NCBI RefSeq assembly: GCF_900187125.1 | Contig: NZ_LT906468.1 | Span: 4,092,001 to 4,156,000, forward strand | Direction: 5' to 3' | From: Sphingobacterium mizutaii | GTDB lineage: Bacteria; Bacteroidota; Bacteroidia; Sphingobacteriales; Sphingobacteriaceae | DNA: 64,000 bases | Shown here: positions 51,036 through 60,974 of the stretch, piece by piece | How positions within the stretch are numbered: position 1 is the stretch's first letter | Layout of the letters: each line of letters opens with the position of its first letter | Notes under the pieces: generated by a model | The model's database searches: none | What the model saw: only the letters and a program-made list of their open reading frames with translations | Told to the model about the DNA's origin: nothing | Program-made: the position numbers and the translations under genes

Positions 51036-53540
51036 TTATTTAAATTTAATTTCAAGCTCAGCTGCATCCAACCAGGCAGAGGAAAACTTAACAAATGCCG
51101 AGTTTGTTGATTCCGGTTTAGCCTGTAAATAAACAATCATTTTCCCATGGAATACGCGCTGTCTATTATCTGTATAGTCGGCCATATCCGTATTATTCCC
51201 CGCTTCCATCCCCAATAATCGAACATCACCAAGAATATGGCAGGTAATTTCATTTTCGGCAAGAAAAGCATCATTTCCTTCCTGATCTCGAATTTGTAGG
51301 ACGACCTGTGCTATTCCATCATTTTTATTGATTTCAATAAGATCAGGACCTATGATTTTTATTCTTTTTGCTGGTCCAATTGTTTTGATCTCAGCATGTG
51401 AAATCCTATTTCCATCCTTATCTAATCCAACAATCTCCAATTTACCTTCCTTAAAAGGAACATCCCAGAAATAGATGCCTGTTTTAGTATCGTAAGTTTT
51501 TATCGACCCTATTTGTTCACCATTTAATAGTAGTAAGGCATTCGGGGCGTTGCTGTAGCCAACAACTCGTATGAGTTGGCCTTCCTTATAATTCCAATTC
51601 GGAAGAGCATCCATCCAGGGCGCTCCTGCTGGATTTGGCAGATATTTATTCTCTTGGGCAGTCCATTTGTCCAATCCATCTTCATTTTGGCGAATAGGAT
51701 ACGTCCCAAGATAAGCCATTGGTTTTTCAGCCCATAAAGATTGGCGAAAGTATCCCCTAGGTTTAATAAAACCCGCAAAGTCCATTAGTCCCGAATAAAA
51801 CCCTCTGGATGGCCATTTCCTTGACTCCCCTAGGTAATCTATCCCAGTCCATAAAAACTGTCCGAAAATAAAGTCATTGTCTTGTACGGCTTTCCAAGCT
51901 TCTAGGTCATGTCGGTTTTCACTGCCATAGATTACGCGGTTAGGGTAGGTAACATGGTCTTCTTTATACTTACCCTCAGTATAGTTATATCCTGCAATAT
52001 CAAGTGCGTCTGGATATTCCGTTTCATTGGACATGGCGACACCAGCTAATCCAGCGGTTACTGGTCTGCTTTTATCATATAATCGGACTGCAGCCGCCAA
52101 TTTCTTGGCTATAGCACCTAAGCGGTTTGCACCTGGGGCATCCTTTTTATAACCGCCATATATGGCTTGAGTGAATCCTCCCTCCTTTTTGCCATCCAAG
52201 ATAGGATGAGAATAAGGGTCATTAGGATAATCGACTTCATTACCGATGCTCCATGCAAAAATCGAAATATGATTTCTATCCCTCTTTACCATATCTATTA
52301 AATCTTTCTCGCCCCATTCCCCAAAGAAATCCGTTGAACTCTGAAATCCAGGAACGCCCTCGTTCCAACCTTCCAACCATTTTCTTTTTGGGAACTCCCA
52401 TTCATCATAAGCTTCATTGAGGACCAATATTCCCAATTCATCGCAAAGAGCATATAATGAACTGGCTTGAGGGTTGTGGCTAGTGCGGATAGCATTAACA
52501 CCAATCTCTTTAAGTGTCATCAGTCTCCTTCTCCACACTTCTGGATAAAACTCAGAACCTAGGACTCCAGCATCATGGTGAATACACACCCCTTTCACTT
52601 TCATCCATCGATCATTTAAAGCAAAACCCTTATTGGGATCAAAAGTTAACTTTCGGAAACCGGTCTTAATTTCAGACTGATCAAGAACTTTATTCCCCGC
52701 TAATACTTTCGTTTTCAGGATATATTGATTTGGAGTCTCCAAAGTCCAGAGCTCAGGATTTTTGACTGCTAATTGAACCGAAACTTCTTTCTTTTCGGAG
52801 GCTCCTAATTTAGTTTTGGAAACTTTTTTTGATACCGAATTTCCTTGAGGATCAAACAATTCCGTTTCTATGGAAAGGTTCTCCAACTTGTCCGTTTCGT
52901 TTACTAATCCAACTTGAACTTTCAGTTCAGATTTTCCATTCTGGAGTTCTGGGAAAGCATAAACGCCCCATTGGTCTAACCGCACTTTATTGGCATAAAC
53001 CAACCAGACATCCCGATAAATACCTGAACCGGTATACCACCTAGAATCTGCATCTTTACTATGGTCAACCTTTACTGAGATTACATTCCGTTCACCATAT
53101 TTAATAAATGGACTGATATCGTAGGAAAAAGAAATATAACCATTTGGTCTTTTGCCAACTGATTTACCATTGACAAATACCTCGCTTCGGTTATAAATCC
53201 CTTCAAAATACAAAAACACCTGTTCAGCATCTTTATCAGCCGGAATTTCAATTTCTTTTTGGTACCAGCCAATACCACCAGGAAGATAACCTGACGCACT
53301 AGCCAATGTAGGGCTAAGGGCTTGCTTTATTGTCCAATCATGCGGGATCCGAACTTCCTTCCAAGATTTATCACGATTACTGTTTTCATCGATCTTTTTA
53401 TCCTTTTGGAGTGAAAAGAACCAATCGCTGTTAATTTTTTCAGCTTTCCCAAAGCCAGGTTGTGCAATCAAATCAGTTGTCTGGAAAAGAGCAATCGAAT
53501 ACAGTAGAAAAATAATTAATAAAGGCTTTCCTTGATTCAT
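51036..53540 (-). CDS. Glycoside hydrolase family 2 (beta-galactosidase-type)
   Basis: 834 residues, secreted (leader ends IAQ). GH2 sugar-binding, Ig-like and TIM-barrel domains are followed by C-terminal beta-sandwich modules (DUF4982-like). Sugar-binding: SGYLPGGIGWYQKEIEIPAD and YFEGIYNRSEVFVNGKSVGK. The acid/base Glu is in SIGNEVDYPN (about residue 435) and the nucleophile Glu in VIYGSENRHDLEAW (about 540). It is the last gene of the arabinose operon and probably removes galactose or arabinopyranose residues from arabinan/arabinogalactan side chains. Exact specificity is not readable. Confidence 0.88.
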   Translation of the reverse strand: MNQGKPLLIIFLLYSIALFQTTDLIAQPGFGKAEKINSDWFFSLQKDKKIDENSNRDKSWKEVRIPHDWTIKQALSPTLASASGYLPGGIGWYQKEIEIPADKDAEQVFLYFEGIYNRSEVFVNGKSVGKRPNGYISFSYDISPFIKYGERNVISVKVDHSKDADSRWYTGSGIYRDVWLVYANKVRLDQWGVYAFPELQNGKSELKVQVGLVNETDKLENLSIETELFDPQGNSVSKKVSKTKLGASEKKEVSVQLAVKNPELWTLETPNQYILKTKVLAGNKVLDQSEIKTGFRKLTFDPNKGFALNDRWMKVKGVCIHHDAGVLGSEFYPEVWRRRLMTLKEIGVNAIRTSHNPQASSLYALCDELGILVLNEAYDEWEFPKRKWLEGWNEGVPGFQSSTDFFGEWGEKDLIDMVKRDRNHISIFAWSIGNEVDYPNDPYSHPILDGKKEGGFTQAIYGGYKKDAPGANRLGAIAKKLAAAVRLYDKSRPVTAGLAGVAMSNETEYPDALDIAGYNYTEGKYKEDHVTYPNRVIYGSENRHDLEAWKAVQDNDFIFGQFLWTGIDYLGESRKWPSRGFYSGLMDFAGFIKPRGYFRQSLWAEKPMAYLGTYPIRQNEDGLDKWTAQENKYLPNPAGAPWMDALPNWNYKEGQLIRVVGYSNAPNALLLLNGEQIGSIKTYDTKTGIYFWDVPFKEGKLEIVGLDKDGNRISHAEIKTIGPAKRIKIIGPDLIEINKNDGIAQVVLQIRDQEGNDAFLAENEITCHILGDVRLLGMEAGNNTDMADYTDNRQRVFHGKMIVYLQAKPESTNSAFVKFSSAWLDAAELEIKFK

Positions 53541-53552
53541 GATTTCTAACTA

Positions 53553-55484
53553 TTAATCATTAATTCCTTGATGAGTCGGTTTAACAGGCTTGATATTCCC
53601 TTCTTCATCAAAATACATCCTTTCTATACACACCTCTCGGTTGAAGCCCGCTGCATCGCCCATGTGAATTCCTTTAGGATAGTTGAAGCGGTGATACACT
53701 ATATACCATTCGTCTTTGCCTGGTATCTGCAGGACAGAATTATGTCCTGTTCCATAAATTCCTTGGGCTGAATCTTTCGCGAGGATCAAATTATTGGGTT
53801 TAATGTCGATCGGTCCAAAAGGAGATTTGGAGGTACCATATCTTACCCTATAATTCTCGCTCCGCGTATCATCTTCAGACCAAAGGAAATAATAGGTTCC
53901 ATTTCTATAAATTACATAAATGCCTTCTCTAAAGGTTCCATCCGATGGTGTCATCAGTTTTAGGGTTTCTCTTTTGATAGAAACCATATCCTTATTGAGC
54001 TCAGCAACAGCTAAATAGCCATTCCCCCAGTATAAATAGCTCTTTCCAGATTTCGGATCATTAAATACAGCTGGATCGATCTCTTGCCCACCTTTTACTC
54101 CTTCAGGTTTAAAATCAATTAATGGTTTTCCAGAATCCTTAAATGGTCCGGTTGGATTATCCGAAGTAGCGACACCAATCTTTTGTGCTGCTGTGAAGTA
54201 GTAAAAGTATTTGTATTGTCCTTTTATCTTTTTCTCAGTTATTGTTGGAGCCCAAGCATTCCGATCCGCCCATGAAACATCCTTCTTTAAGTCAAGGATG
54301 ACTCCTTCATCTTTCCAATCTTTTAAGTTATCAGATGAAAAGGTTTTAAAATAATACCCACCCCAACCATCAAAACCATCACTTGTTGGATAGATATAAT
54401 ACTTTTTGGTCTTGTTGGAATAGAGCACATCTGGATCTGCGTAAAATCCTTTGAGAACCGGATTTACGGCCTTTGGTATTTCAATCCCAGAGGGAACACC
54501 CCATTTTGTGGTAAGATTAACCAGCTCATCCCTTGAGATCGGTATAATGGTTCCGTGTCTTGGGTGGAAATCCATAGTGATATTATGATCAATAACTTTA
54601 AATTCATCCAAATCACAAGTTTCGCAGAATTGATATTTGCCCTTTCCATATACATCATACATCAGGATGTACTTGTCAGAATGGTTCATCTTAAATATGC
54701 TAGACCCCTCTACCGCATCTCGAGTCTGTTGCTTGTATCCCGGTTGTTCAATCCATTTCCCTGAAGTCAAGGAATCTGTGATTGCCAACTTAATTCCATT
54801 TCCATGGCCTTCCGTTTTATAGAACATATAGTATAAACCATTCTTATTGATGATGTCACCATCAATACAAGACTTTTTGTTTTTGGGTGTGAACAAAATC
54901 TTAGGTTCGTCCTCAAAATCAGTAAAATCGGAATTCACGTAGGCATAATAGATAATATCAGGGCCATTAGCATGTTGCATTGACCAATAAACCATATATT
55001 TTCCAACAGAAGAATCGAAAATTGCCTGGGGGGCCCAAACTCTTTTCAGGTCTTCATGGCCCTGAAATCTTTTTTGAATGTTGATAATGGAATGCTTCCA
55101 ATTAATTAAATCATCAGATTGGAGCAGAACCAACGCTCTATTCGAATCCCAGCCTTTGGAGGATGTCATATCGGTCAGCACCATATAGAACTTACCCTCT
55201 TCACCTCTTAAAATATGGGGATCGCGGACACCTCCAGTAGAACTGATCTTGTCGGAATCCAGAATGGGATTATTATTATTTAAAGCCTTGAAATTATACC
55301 CATCCGTACTTATCGCATAACATACTGCTTCATCTTGCACAGCATTTCCTTTGAAATATGTAAAAAGATAAGAAACAAAATCTTTTTCATCAGGGCCCGA
55401 TTTATAGGGTTGGGCCATGCTGCTAGAAAATGCTGCTGTACATAGTAACAGTGTGAGAAAATAATAAATACGGTTAAGTTGCAT
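53553..55484 (-). CDS. Tandem glycoside hydrolase family 43 protein
   Basis: 643 residues with a secretion signal (AFSSSMAQ) and two GH43 five-bladed propellers. The first (about 30-325) has GVRDPHILRG, the modulating Asp in SCIDGDI and Glu in DAVEGSSIFKM. The second (about 335-630) has FYADPDVLYSN, EIDPAVFNDPKSGKSYLYWG and REGIYVIYRNGTYYFLWSED. Both triads (Asp, Asp, Glu) appear present. GH43 enzymes cleave alpha-L-arabinofuranosides or beta-xylosides, and the operon points to arabinofuranosidase or arabinanase activity. It starts 12 bases before the GH2 gene. Confidence 0.85.
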   Translation of the reverse strand: MQLNRIYYFLTLLLCTAAFSSSMAQPYKSGPDEKDFVSYLFTYFKGNAVQDEAVCYAISTDGYNFKALNNNNPILDSDKISSTGGVRDPHILRGEEGKFYMVLTDMTSSKGWDSNRALVLLQSDDLINWKHSIINIQKRFQGHEDLKRVWAPQAIFDSSVGKYMVYWSMQHANGPDIIYYAYVNSDFTDFEDEPKILFTPKNKKSCIDGDIINKNGLYYMFYKTEGHGNGIKLAITDSLTSGKWIEQPGYKQQTRDAVEGSSIFKMNHSDKYILMYDVYGKGKYQFCETCDLDEFKVIDHNITMDFHPRHGTIIPISRDELVNLTTKWGVPSGIEIPKAVNPVLKGFYADPDVLYSNKTKKYYIYPTSDGFDGWGGYYFKTFSSDNLKDWKDEGVILDLKKDVSWADRNAWAPTITEKKIKGQYKYFYYFTAAQKIGVATSDNPTGPFKDSGKPLIDFKPEGVKGGQEIDPAVFNDPKSGKSYLYWGNGYLAVAELNKDMVSIKRETLKLMTPSDGTFREGIYVIYRNGTYYFLWSEDDTRSENYRVRYGTSKSPFGPIDIKPNNLILAKDSAQGIYGTGHNSVLQIPGKDEWYIVYHRFNYPKGIHMGDAAGFNREVCIERMYFDEEGNIKPVKPTHQGIND

Positions 55485-55520
55485 TTTAAGGTCTTTGTGT
55501 TTAGTTATTTATAATTTATT

Positions 55521-55733
55521 TTAATTTGCTGAGAGTTTTTGTGCCTGTGAGTAACTATATTCACCTGAAGAGTTTGACTTCAGTCCCACTCTTACAAATA
55601 CCCCATCCAATTTGGCAAGATTTTCTGGGATATCAACGGTATAAGTGTTTGCAGCACCCAATTTGATCTTTGCAGCGTTCAGGTCAGTATTAAACTGATT
55701 GTCCACCTGATCCAATATGGCTCTACCACTCAT
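55521..55733 (-). pseudogene. In-frame coding remnant behind the GH97 stop codon
   Basis: After the GH97 stop (TAA, 55752-55754) the same frame continues, reading PSSSLYMSGRAILDQVDNQF, then DIPENLAKLDGVFVRVGLKS, NSSGEYSYSQAQ and a stop at 55521. It resembles the beta-sandwich end of a surface protein (SusE/SusF or binding-module type) and not GH97, which ends normally. It is probably the 3' scrap of a gene lost by deletion. Readthrough or reinitiation at the ATG (55733) cannot be excluded. Confidence 0.45.
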
Positions 55734-55751
55734 ATAAAGGGAACTTGATGG

Positions 55752-57701
55752 TTAGTCCAATACCATAAGAAATCCATCATTAGGTTTCAATGATATAGTT
55801 TTTTGATCTTTCACATCAAACTCTTGTGTTCTAAACTCAGCATTATTATTGCCATCGGTAATGAGTTTTACCTTTCCCTTGGTAGCCAAGCCAGAAAGGT
55901 CTACTGTGATCTGCTTTTCTTTGTTTTCACCGTTTATACCAGCCACATACCATTTATTCCCTGATTTCCTTGCAATCACAACTTCTTTTCCCGGGTAACC
56001 TTGGATGAATTTGACATCATCCCAATTTACCGGTAAATCGCGTAGGAACTGTTTAATAAATTCTGGTACATGAGTCATTCCTTCTGGAGATTCTGCAAAA
56101 TGCTGGATGCCCGACAAAAACAAAATAGAAGTCGCCAGCTCAAAGGAAGAAGTAGTTTTTCTCTTTACATTCGAGCTAACTTTATAAAGATTCATGGGGG
56201 TATAATCCATAGGATCGAAAACATTCCTAGTAAATGGCAATGTGGCACAAATCTCGGCCTGCCTATCGGCATCGTCCTGAGTAAATGTCACGGTTTCAAA
56301 ACCACGCACTGCCTCGACCGTCATTAGGTGAGGGTACATTTTTGACCAGCCTCTTGGCAAGGTAGCTCCATGGAAATTCACTAATAGTTTGTGCTCTGCA
56401 GCATCGCGAAGGATCTCGTGGTAATAAGCAATGACTGATTTTCCATCACCACCGAAAAAATCAATTTTCACTCCTTTGATTCCCATTTCTTGAAGTTTTG
56501 CAAACTCCTTTCTTCGAGCTTCAGAGGTTAATAATTTATTTTTGGGGGTATAGCCCACAGTATTCCAATCTCCAGCAGAGTTATACCACAAAATCAAACC
56601 TACATTCTTCCCTTTGGCGTAATCGGCCAATTCCTGAATTTTTTCATAGCCAATATTTCTATCCCAATTCACATCGATCAAACAATATTGCCAATTCATA
56701 TCAGCAGCAAAATCAATATATTTCTTCTGCTCATCATAAATGATATACTCGTCTTTGCTATTAATCCAGCTCCAGGAAGACTTCCCAGGCTTAATAAAAC
56801 TTTGGTCTAACTTTATCGTAGGATCTACAAGGTCTAAACCCAATGTGGACTCCACTATAGTGCCCAATGTCCCTACGGCAATTAAACGCCATGGACTGTG
56901 GAAATCGCCTTCAACTACTGTTTCCAATTCTTTATTCATAATGGTTTCCTTAATCCCTGCATAGGCAATCTTATACTCTGCATTTTCGGACTTAGGGTCT
57001 AACCTGCTGGCAGCATGATTTGGTTCCAAACCAGATTCGGAAATTAGGGCATAAGTATCTCCAACTTTAAAAAGTGCCGGGTATACCCAACCGGTATGTG
57101 TAGGTTCAGGGGAACCTACTTTTATTTCCTGATAATAATGTTCCTCATAGGATGGGTTTGTCTGCTCCCAGCCAGATTTTGCAATAGCCATGGGCTGTAA
57201 CCATGCAATTGCAGTCTTAGGAAACTTAAAGGAACTTCTTTCTGCTTTCAGCAACCTTTTTTCACGATCTATTTGGGGGATTTCGTATCGAAAGGCCAAA
57301 CCATCATTGGAAACTTGGAAGCGGATATTGAACTTATGTTTTTGTTTATTAACATAACTGATCAACTGCTCATTTGCTTGATATTCATTGAGCCTTCGTT
57401 TGGCATTTATGCTCTCATAAGATTTATTAATTGTATTTACTTTGGAATTATTTACAAGTGATAAGCCAGAAGAAAAAGATTCATCGCCTACCATCAATCC
57501 CAATTTTGAACTTTCTAAAACTACCTTATTTTCAAATTTAACAGCATAGGAGGGTTCTCCTTTCTCATTCAATTGGATTTCAACTTTAATCCTTCCATCT
57601 GGACTTTCTAGTTGTGATTGTGCCTTAGTTTCACTTAAACTAAAAATGGAAAGAAATAAACTCAGGACCCAGAACTTGGTATTTGAAAATAACGATAGCA
57701 T
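55752..57701 (-). CDS. Glycoside hydrolase family 97
   Basis: 649 residues, secreted (leader ends ETKAQ). The N-terminal GH97 beta-sandwich (about 28-280) starts LESPDGRIKVEIQLNEKGEP. The (beta/alpha)8 barrel has WCLIDVNW-like WQYCLIDVNWDRN, the likely nucleophile Asp (about 412) in GVKIDFFGGDGK, and the acid/base candidate Glu (about 464) in MTVEAVRGFE. The C-terminal domain ends KPNDGFLMVL. The Asp nucleophile points to the retaining (alpha-galactosidase-like) branch. In an arabinose operon it may act on alpha-galactosides or beta-L-arabinopyranosides. Confidence 0.88.
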   Translation of the reverse strand: MLSLFSNTKFWVLSLFLSIFSLSETKAQSQLESPDGRIKVEIQLNEKGEPSYAVKFENKVVLESSKLGLMVGDESFSSGLSLVNNSKVNTINKSYESINAKRRLNEYQANEQLISYVNKQKHKFNIRFQVSNDGLAFRYEIPQIDREKRLLKAERSSFKFPKTAIAWLQPMAIAKSGWEQTNPSYEEHYYQEIKVGSPEPTHTGWVYPALFKVGDTYALISESGLEPNHAASRLDPKSENAEYKIAYAGIKETIMNKELETVVEGDFHSPWRLIAVGTLGTIVESTLGLDLVDPTIKLDQSFIKPGKSSWSWINSKDEYIIYDEQKKYIDFAADMNWQYCLIDVNWDRNIGYEKIQELADYAKGKNVGLILWYNSAGDWNTVGYTPKNKLLTSEARRKEFAKLQEMGIKGVKIDFFGGDGKSVIAYYHEILRDAAEHKLLVNFHGATLPRGWSKMYPHLMTVEAVRGFETVTFTQDDADRQAEICATLPFTRNVFDPMDYTPMNLYKVSSNVKRKTTSSFELATSILFLSGIQHFAESPEGMTHVPEFIKQFLRDLPVNWDDVKFIQGYPGKEVVIARKSGNKWYVAGINGENKEKQITVDLSGLATKGKVKLITDGNNNAEFRTQEFDVKDQKTISLKPNDGFLMVLD

Positions 57702-57720
57702 AATGATTTAATTTTTTAGT

Positions 57721-59418
57721 TTACCAAAACTTAACGTATAAAGCTCCTACAAGAAGGATAGTAACTACCACCATAACGGTTACAGAAGGCTCTAGCTTGA
57801 ACATTCTTCTGTCCAGCTCCAAACCTTTAGGATTAATTTTAGGTCCCAATAAACTGATGGAAACCATCACAATCATGGTAAATAGGAAAGCTAGTCCCAT
57901 ACAGATCTGGAAAGGTATTTCATAGTTACCTTGTGCGTTTGGATATGCTGTATATAGGAAGGTTTCATGGCCGAACCATGCTGGTGCATAGTTGTTGAAA
58001 ACCACAGACAAAACGAATCCAGTAATCAAACCTGCAATAGCCGCCGAACCGGTTGTTCTTTTCCAAAACATTCCCAATAAGAACATGGCGAAAACTCCTG
58101 GAGAGATAAAGCCTGTATATTTTTGTATAAAGGTAAATCCACCTGCGCCTCCTATTCCTAAAAGATCATCCCAGGTAAATAATAATGAAACAATGATGGA
58201 GACAACAATTGTGATCTTACCTACTTTAATCAATTTCTTTTCTGAGGCATTCTTATCCATGTATTTATTGTAAATATCCATGGTAAAGATGGTCGCAATA
58301 CTATTAGCCTTTCCAGCCAATGAGGCCACAATTGCCGCTGTAAGAGCTGCCAAGGAAAGACCTTTCATGCCATTAGGAAGGAATCCTAAGATTGCCGAGT
58401 AGGCATTGTCAGCATTGAAATTCCCTCCTGGAGCCATCTCTTCTTGTAATGCTCCATTTTTATAGAGTACATAGGCTGCAATCCCAGGAAGCATCACGAT
58501 GATAGGCATCAGTAATTTCAAGAATCCTGCAAATAAGATACCTGTCCTCGCAGTCTTTAAATCTGCTCCCAAAGCGCGTTGCGTTATATATTGATTACAA
58601 CCCCAATAATTTAGATTGACAATCCATATTCCCGCAAGGTACATGCCTATACCCGGTAACATGAGGTACTTATTGATTTCCTCTTGCGTGCTCTGTTCTG
58701 TAGGTTTATCCACAATCAAGTTAAAATGCTTGGGAGAATCCACCATCAATTGTTTAAAGCCCGCTAAGGCATCCTTTCCTAAGCCAAAATGATCGGACAC
58801 CAAGGTTAATGCCACATAAGTGGTTGCCAAGCCTCCAATAATTAAAACTACAACTTGGATCACATCCGTGAATCCAATAACTTTCATGCCTCCTAGAGTG
58901 ATAATTACTGAAAACACCGCAAGTGCAAGCATAATGATATGGAAATTCTCACCACCGCCTAAATTGCTGATCGCTAATGCTCCTAAGTATAAAATGGAGG
59001 TCAGATTGACGAATACATAGAGGAATAGCCAGAAGATGGCCATGATAAGGGCTGTTGTTTCATTGTACCGCTGCTTCAAGAACTGGGGCATGGTAAATAT
59101 TTTATTCTTCAGATAGACCGGAATAAACCATACCGCAACAATAATCAACGCTATGGCAGCAATCCACTCATAGGCAGCAACTGCAATACCTACCGTAAAG
59201 CCGTTCCCACTCATGCCGATAAATTGTTCTGCGGAGATATTGGAGGCAATTAAGCTGGCCCCAATAGCCCACCAAGTCAAGGAACCTTCTGCTAAGAAAT
59301 AATCTTTACTGCTTTCACTTGCTGACTTCTGCCTTCTATAAATCCAATATCCATAACCTGAGACTACGATGAAGTAAATCAAGAATATGACGTAGTCAAT
59401 TGTAGCGAATTTTTCCAT
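57721..59418 (-). CDS. Sodium/sugar symporter (SSS family)
   Basis: 565 residues with about fourteen membrane helices. SGLT-type features are FLAEGSLTWWAIGASLIASN, ISAEQFIGMSGNGF, a sodium-site helix in ALTAAIVASLAGKANSIATI and GFISPGVFAMFLLGMFWKRT. It probably imports L-arabinose (or its oligomers) released by the glycosidases. It lies between araA and GH97 in one leftward operon, 20 bases from GH97 and about 31 from araA. Arabinose specificity is inferred from context only. Confidence 0.88.
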   Translation of the reverse strand: MEKFATIDYVIFLIYFIVVSGYGYWIYRRQKSASESSKDYFLAEGSLTWWAIGASLIASNISAEQFIGMSGNGFTVGIAVAAYEWIAAIALIIVAVWFIPVYLKNKIFTMPQFLKQRYNETTALIMAIFWLFLYVFVNLTSILYLGALAISNLGGGENFHIIMLALAVFSVIITLGGMKVIGFTDVIQVVVLIIGGLATTYVALTLVSDHFGLGKDALAGFKQLMVDSPKHFNLIVDKPTEQSTQEEINKYLMLPGIGMYLAGIWIVNLNYWGCNQYITQRALGADLKTARTGILFAGFLKLLMPIIVMLPGIAAYVLYKNGALQEEMAPGGNFNADNAYSAILGFLPNGMKGLSLAALTAAIVASLAGKANSIATIFTMDIYNKYMDKNASEKKLIKVGKITIVVSIIVSLLFTWDDLLGIGGAGGFTFIQKYTGFISPGVFAMFLLGMFWKRTTGSAAIAGLITGFVLSVVFNNYAPAWFGHETFLYTAYPNAQGNYEIPFQICMGLAFLFTMIVMVSISLLGPKINPKGLELDRRMFKLEPSVTVMVVVTILLVGALYVKFW

Positions 59419-59449
59419 GATTTTAAGGTTTATTTTTGGTTATTGTTGA

Positions 59450-60946
59450 TTATTGAAGTTTGAAAAACGCCTCACTCCATTTTAAGTTATTTTCAAAATC
59501 TTTGAGATTGGTTGACTCATCAATTACGATTAATTCTAATCCAGCTATTCTGGAAAAATCTGCCAAGTATTCTGTCGTTAAATTCTGGCTGTAAACAGTA
59601 TGGTGGGCCCCTCCTGCGTAAATCCAAGCCGTACAGGCTGTCTTCATATCTGGTTCCGGCTGCCATAATACACGAGCTACAGGCAGATTTGGAAGATTTT
59701 CTTTGATTTCCACTCCTTTTACTGTATTTACAACCAATCTGAAACGATCGCCCATGTCCACAAGGGCAGCATTCAAGGCTTTTCCGCCTTTGGAATTAAA
59801 TACTAAACGAGCTGGATCGGATTTGCCTCCAATTCCTAATGGGTGAACCTCCAACCTCGGTTTTTCTGCAGCTAAAGAAGCATCTACTTCCAACATATGT
59901 GAACCCAGGACCATTTCATTCTTTGGATCGAAATGGTAAGTATAATCTTCCATGAAAGCATTTGCCCCCTCATAACCCGTTGCCATCACTTTACATGCCC
60001 TTACCATTGCAGGAGTTTTCCAGTCACCTTCACCAGCGAAACCATATCCATCCTGCATCAAACGTTGTACAGCCAAACCTGGCAATTGTACCATGCCATG
60101 CAAATCTTCAAAAGTATCTGTAAAACCTTTGTAATTTCCTTTTTCTAAAAATGATCGTAATCCAAGTTCAATTCTTGCGGCCTCCACGACTTGTTTTCTG
60201 TTTATACCATTTTCCATAACATCCTCAGCAAGAATATAGGACTGCTCATATTCTTTTACAAGATCATTAACTGCACTCTCGGATACCTGATCAATTTCAG
60301 CGACCAAATCCCCAATTCCATGTGTATTCACGGAGAATCCGAATTTAATCTCGGCCTCCACTTTATCACCTTCCGTTACGGCAACATATCGCATATTATC
60401 TCCAAAACGGACAAATTTAGCTCCTTGCCAATCATGCCATGCTGCAGCCGCCCTGCACCAAACATTGATTTGCGAAATAACCTCTTCATCTTGCCAATGA
60501 CCTGTAACGACTTTTCTACCAATACGCATTCTAGATACAATGAAACCAAATTCTCTATCGCCATGAGCACTTTGATTAAGGTTCATGAAATCCATATCAA
60601 TCGCATCCCAAGGGATATCACGATTGTATTGCGTATGTAAATGCAAAAGCGGTTTTTGCAAGGCTTGCAGACCTCGAATCCACATTTTTGCAGGTGAAAA
60701 TGTATGCATCCAGGTGATGATTCCGATACAATCCTTCTCGGTATTCGCTTCAGAAATTGTAGCGAAGATTTCCTCAGAATTCCTAACAATTGGCTTAAAA
60801 ACTACTTTAACCGGTATATTTGAATGATCATTAAAGTAGGCTGCTATTTCTTTGGAATGATTTGCGGCTTGTTTTAGGGTTTCTTCTCCGTACAAATCTT
60901 GACTTCCAGTTATGAACCAAACTTCTAAATTTTTTAAGGTAGACAT
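59450..60946 (-). CDS. araA: L-arabinose isomerase
   Basis: The ATG at 60946 gives 498 residues (MSTLKNLEVWFITGSQDLYG), the family length. The upstream in-frame start (61015) adds a non-conserved tail. Typical stretches are GIITWMHTFSPAKMWIRGLQ, LLHLHTQYNRDIPWDAIDMD, FMNLNQSAHGDREFGFI, the metal-ligand Glu in GEGDWKTPAMVRACK and FMEDYTYHFDPKNEMVLGSH. It converts L-arabinose to L-ribulose in the cytoplasm. Confidence 0.96.
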   Translation of the reverse strand: MSTLKNLEVWFITGSQDLYGEETLKQAANHSKEIAAYFNDHSNIPVKVVFKPIVRNSEEIFATISEANTEKDCIGIITWMHTFSPAKMWIRGLQALQKPLLHLHTQYNRDIPWDAIDMDFMNLNQSAHGDREFGFIVSRMRIGRKVVTGHWQDEEVISQINVWCRAAAAWHDWQGAKFVRFGDNMRYVAVTEGDKVEAEIKFGFSVNTHGIGDLVAEIDQVSESAVNDLVKEYEQSYILAEDVMENGINRKQVVEAARIELGLRSFLEKGNYKGFTDTFEDLHGMVQLPGLAVQRLMQDGYGFAGEGDWKTPAMVRACKVMATGYEGANAFMEDYTYHFDPKNEMVLGSHMLEVDASLAAEKPRLEVHPLGIGGKSDPARLVFNSKGGKALNAALVDMGDRFRLVVNTVKGVEIKENLPNLPVARVLWQPEPDMKTACTAWIYAGGAHHTVYSQNLTTEYLADFSRIAGLELIVIDESTNLKDFENNLKWSEAFFKLQ

Positions 60947-60974
60947 GTAATTATTTTTTAGGGTTATTGATGAT

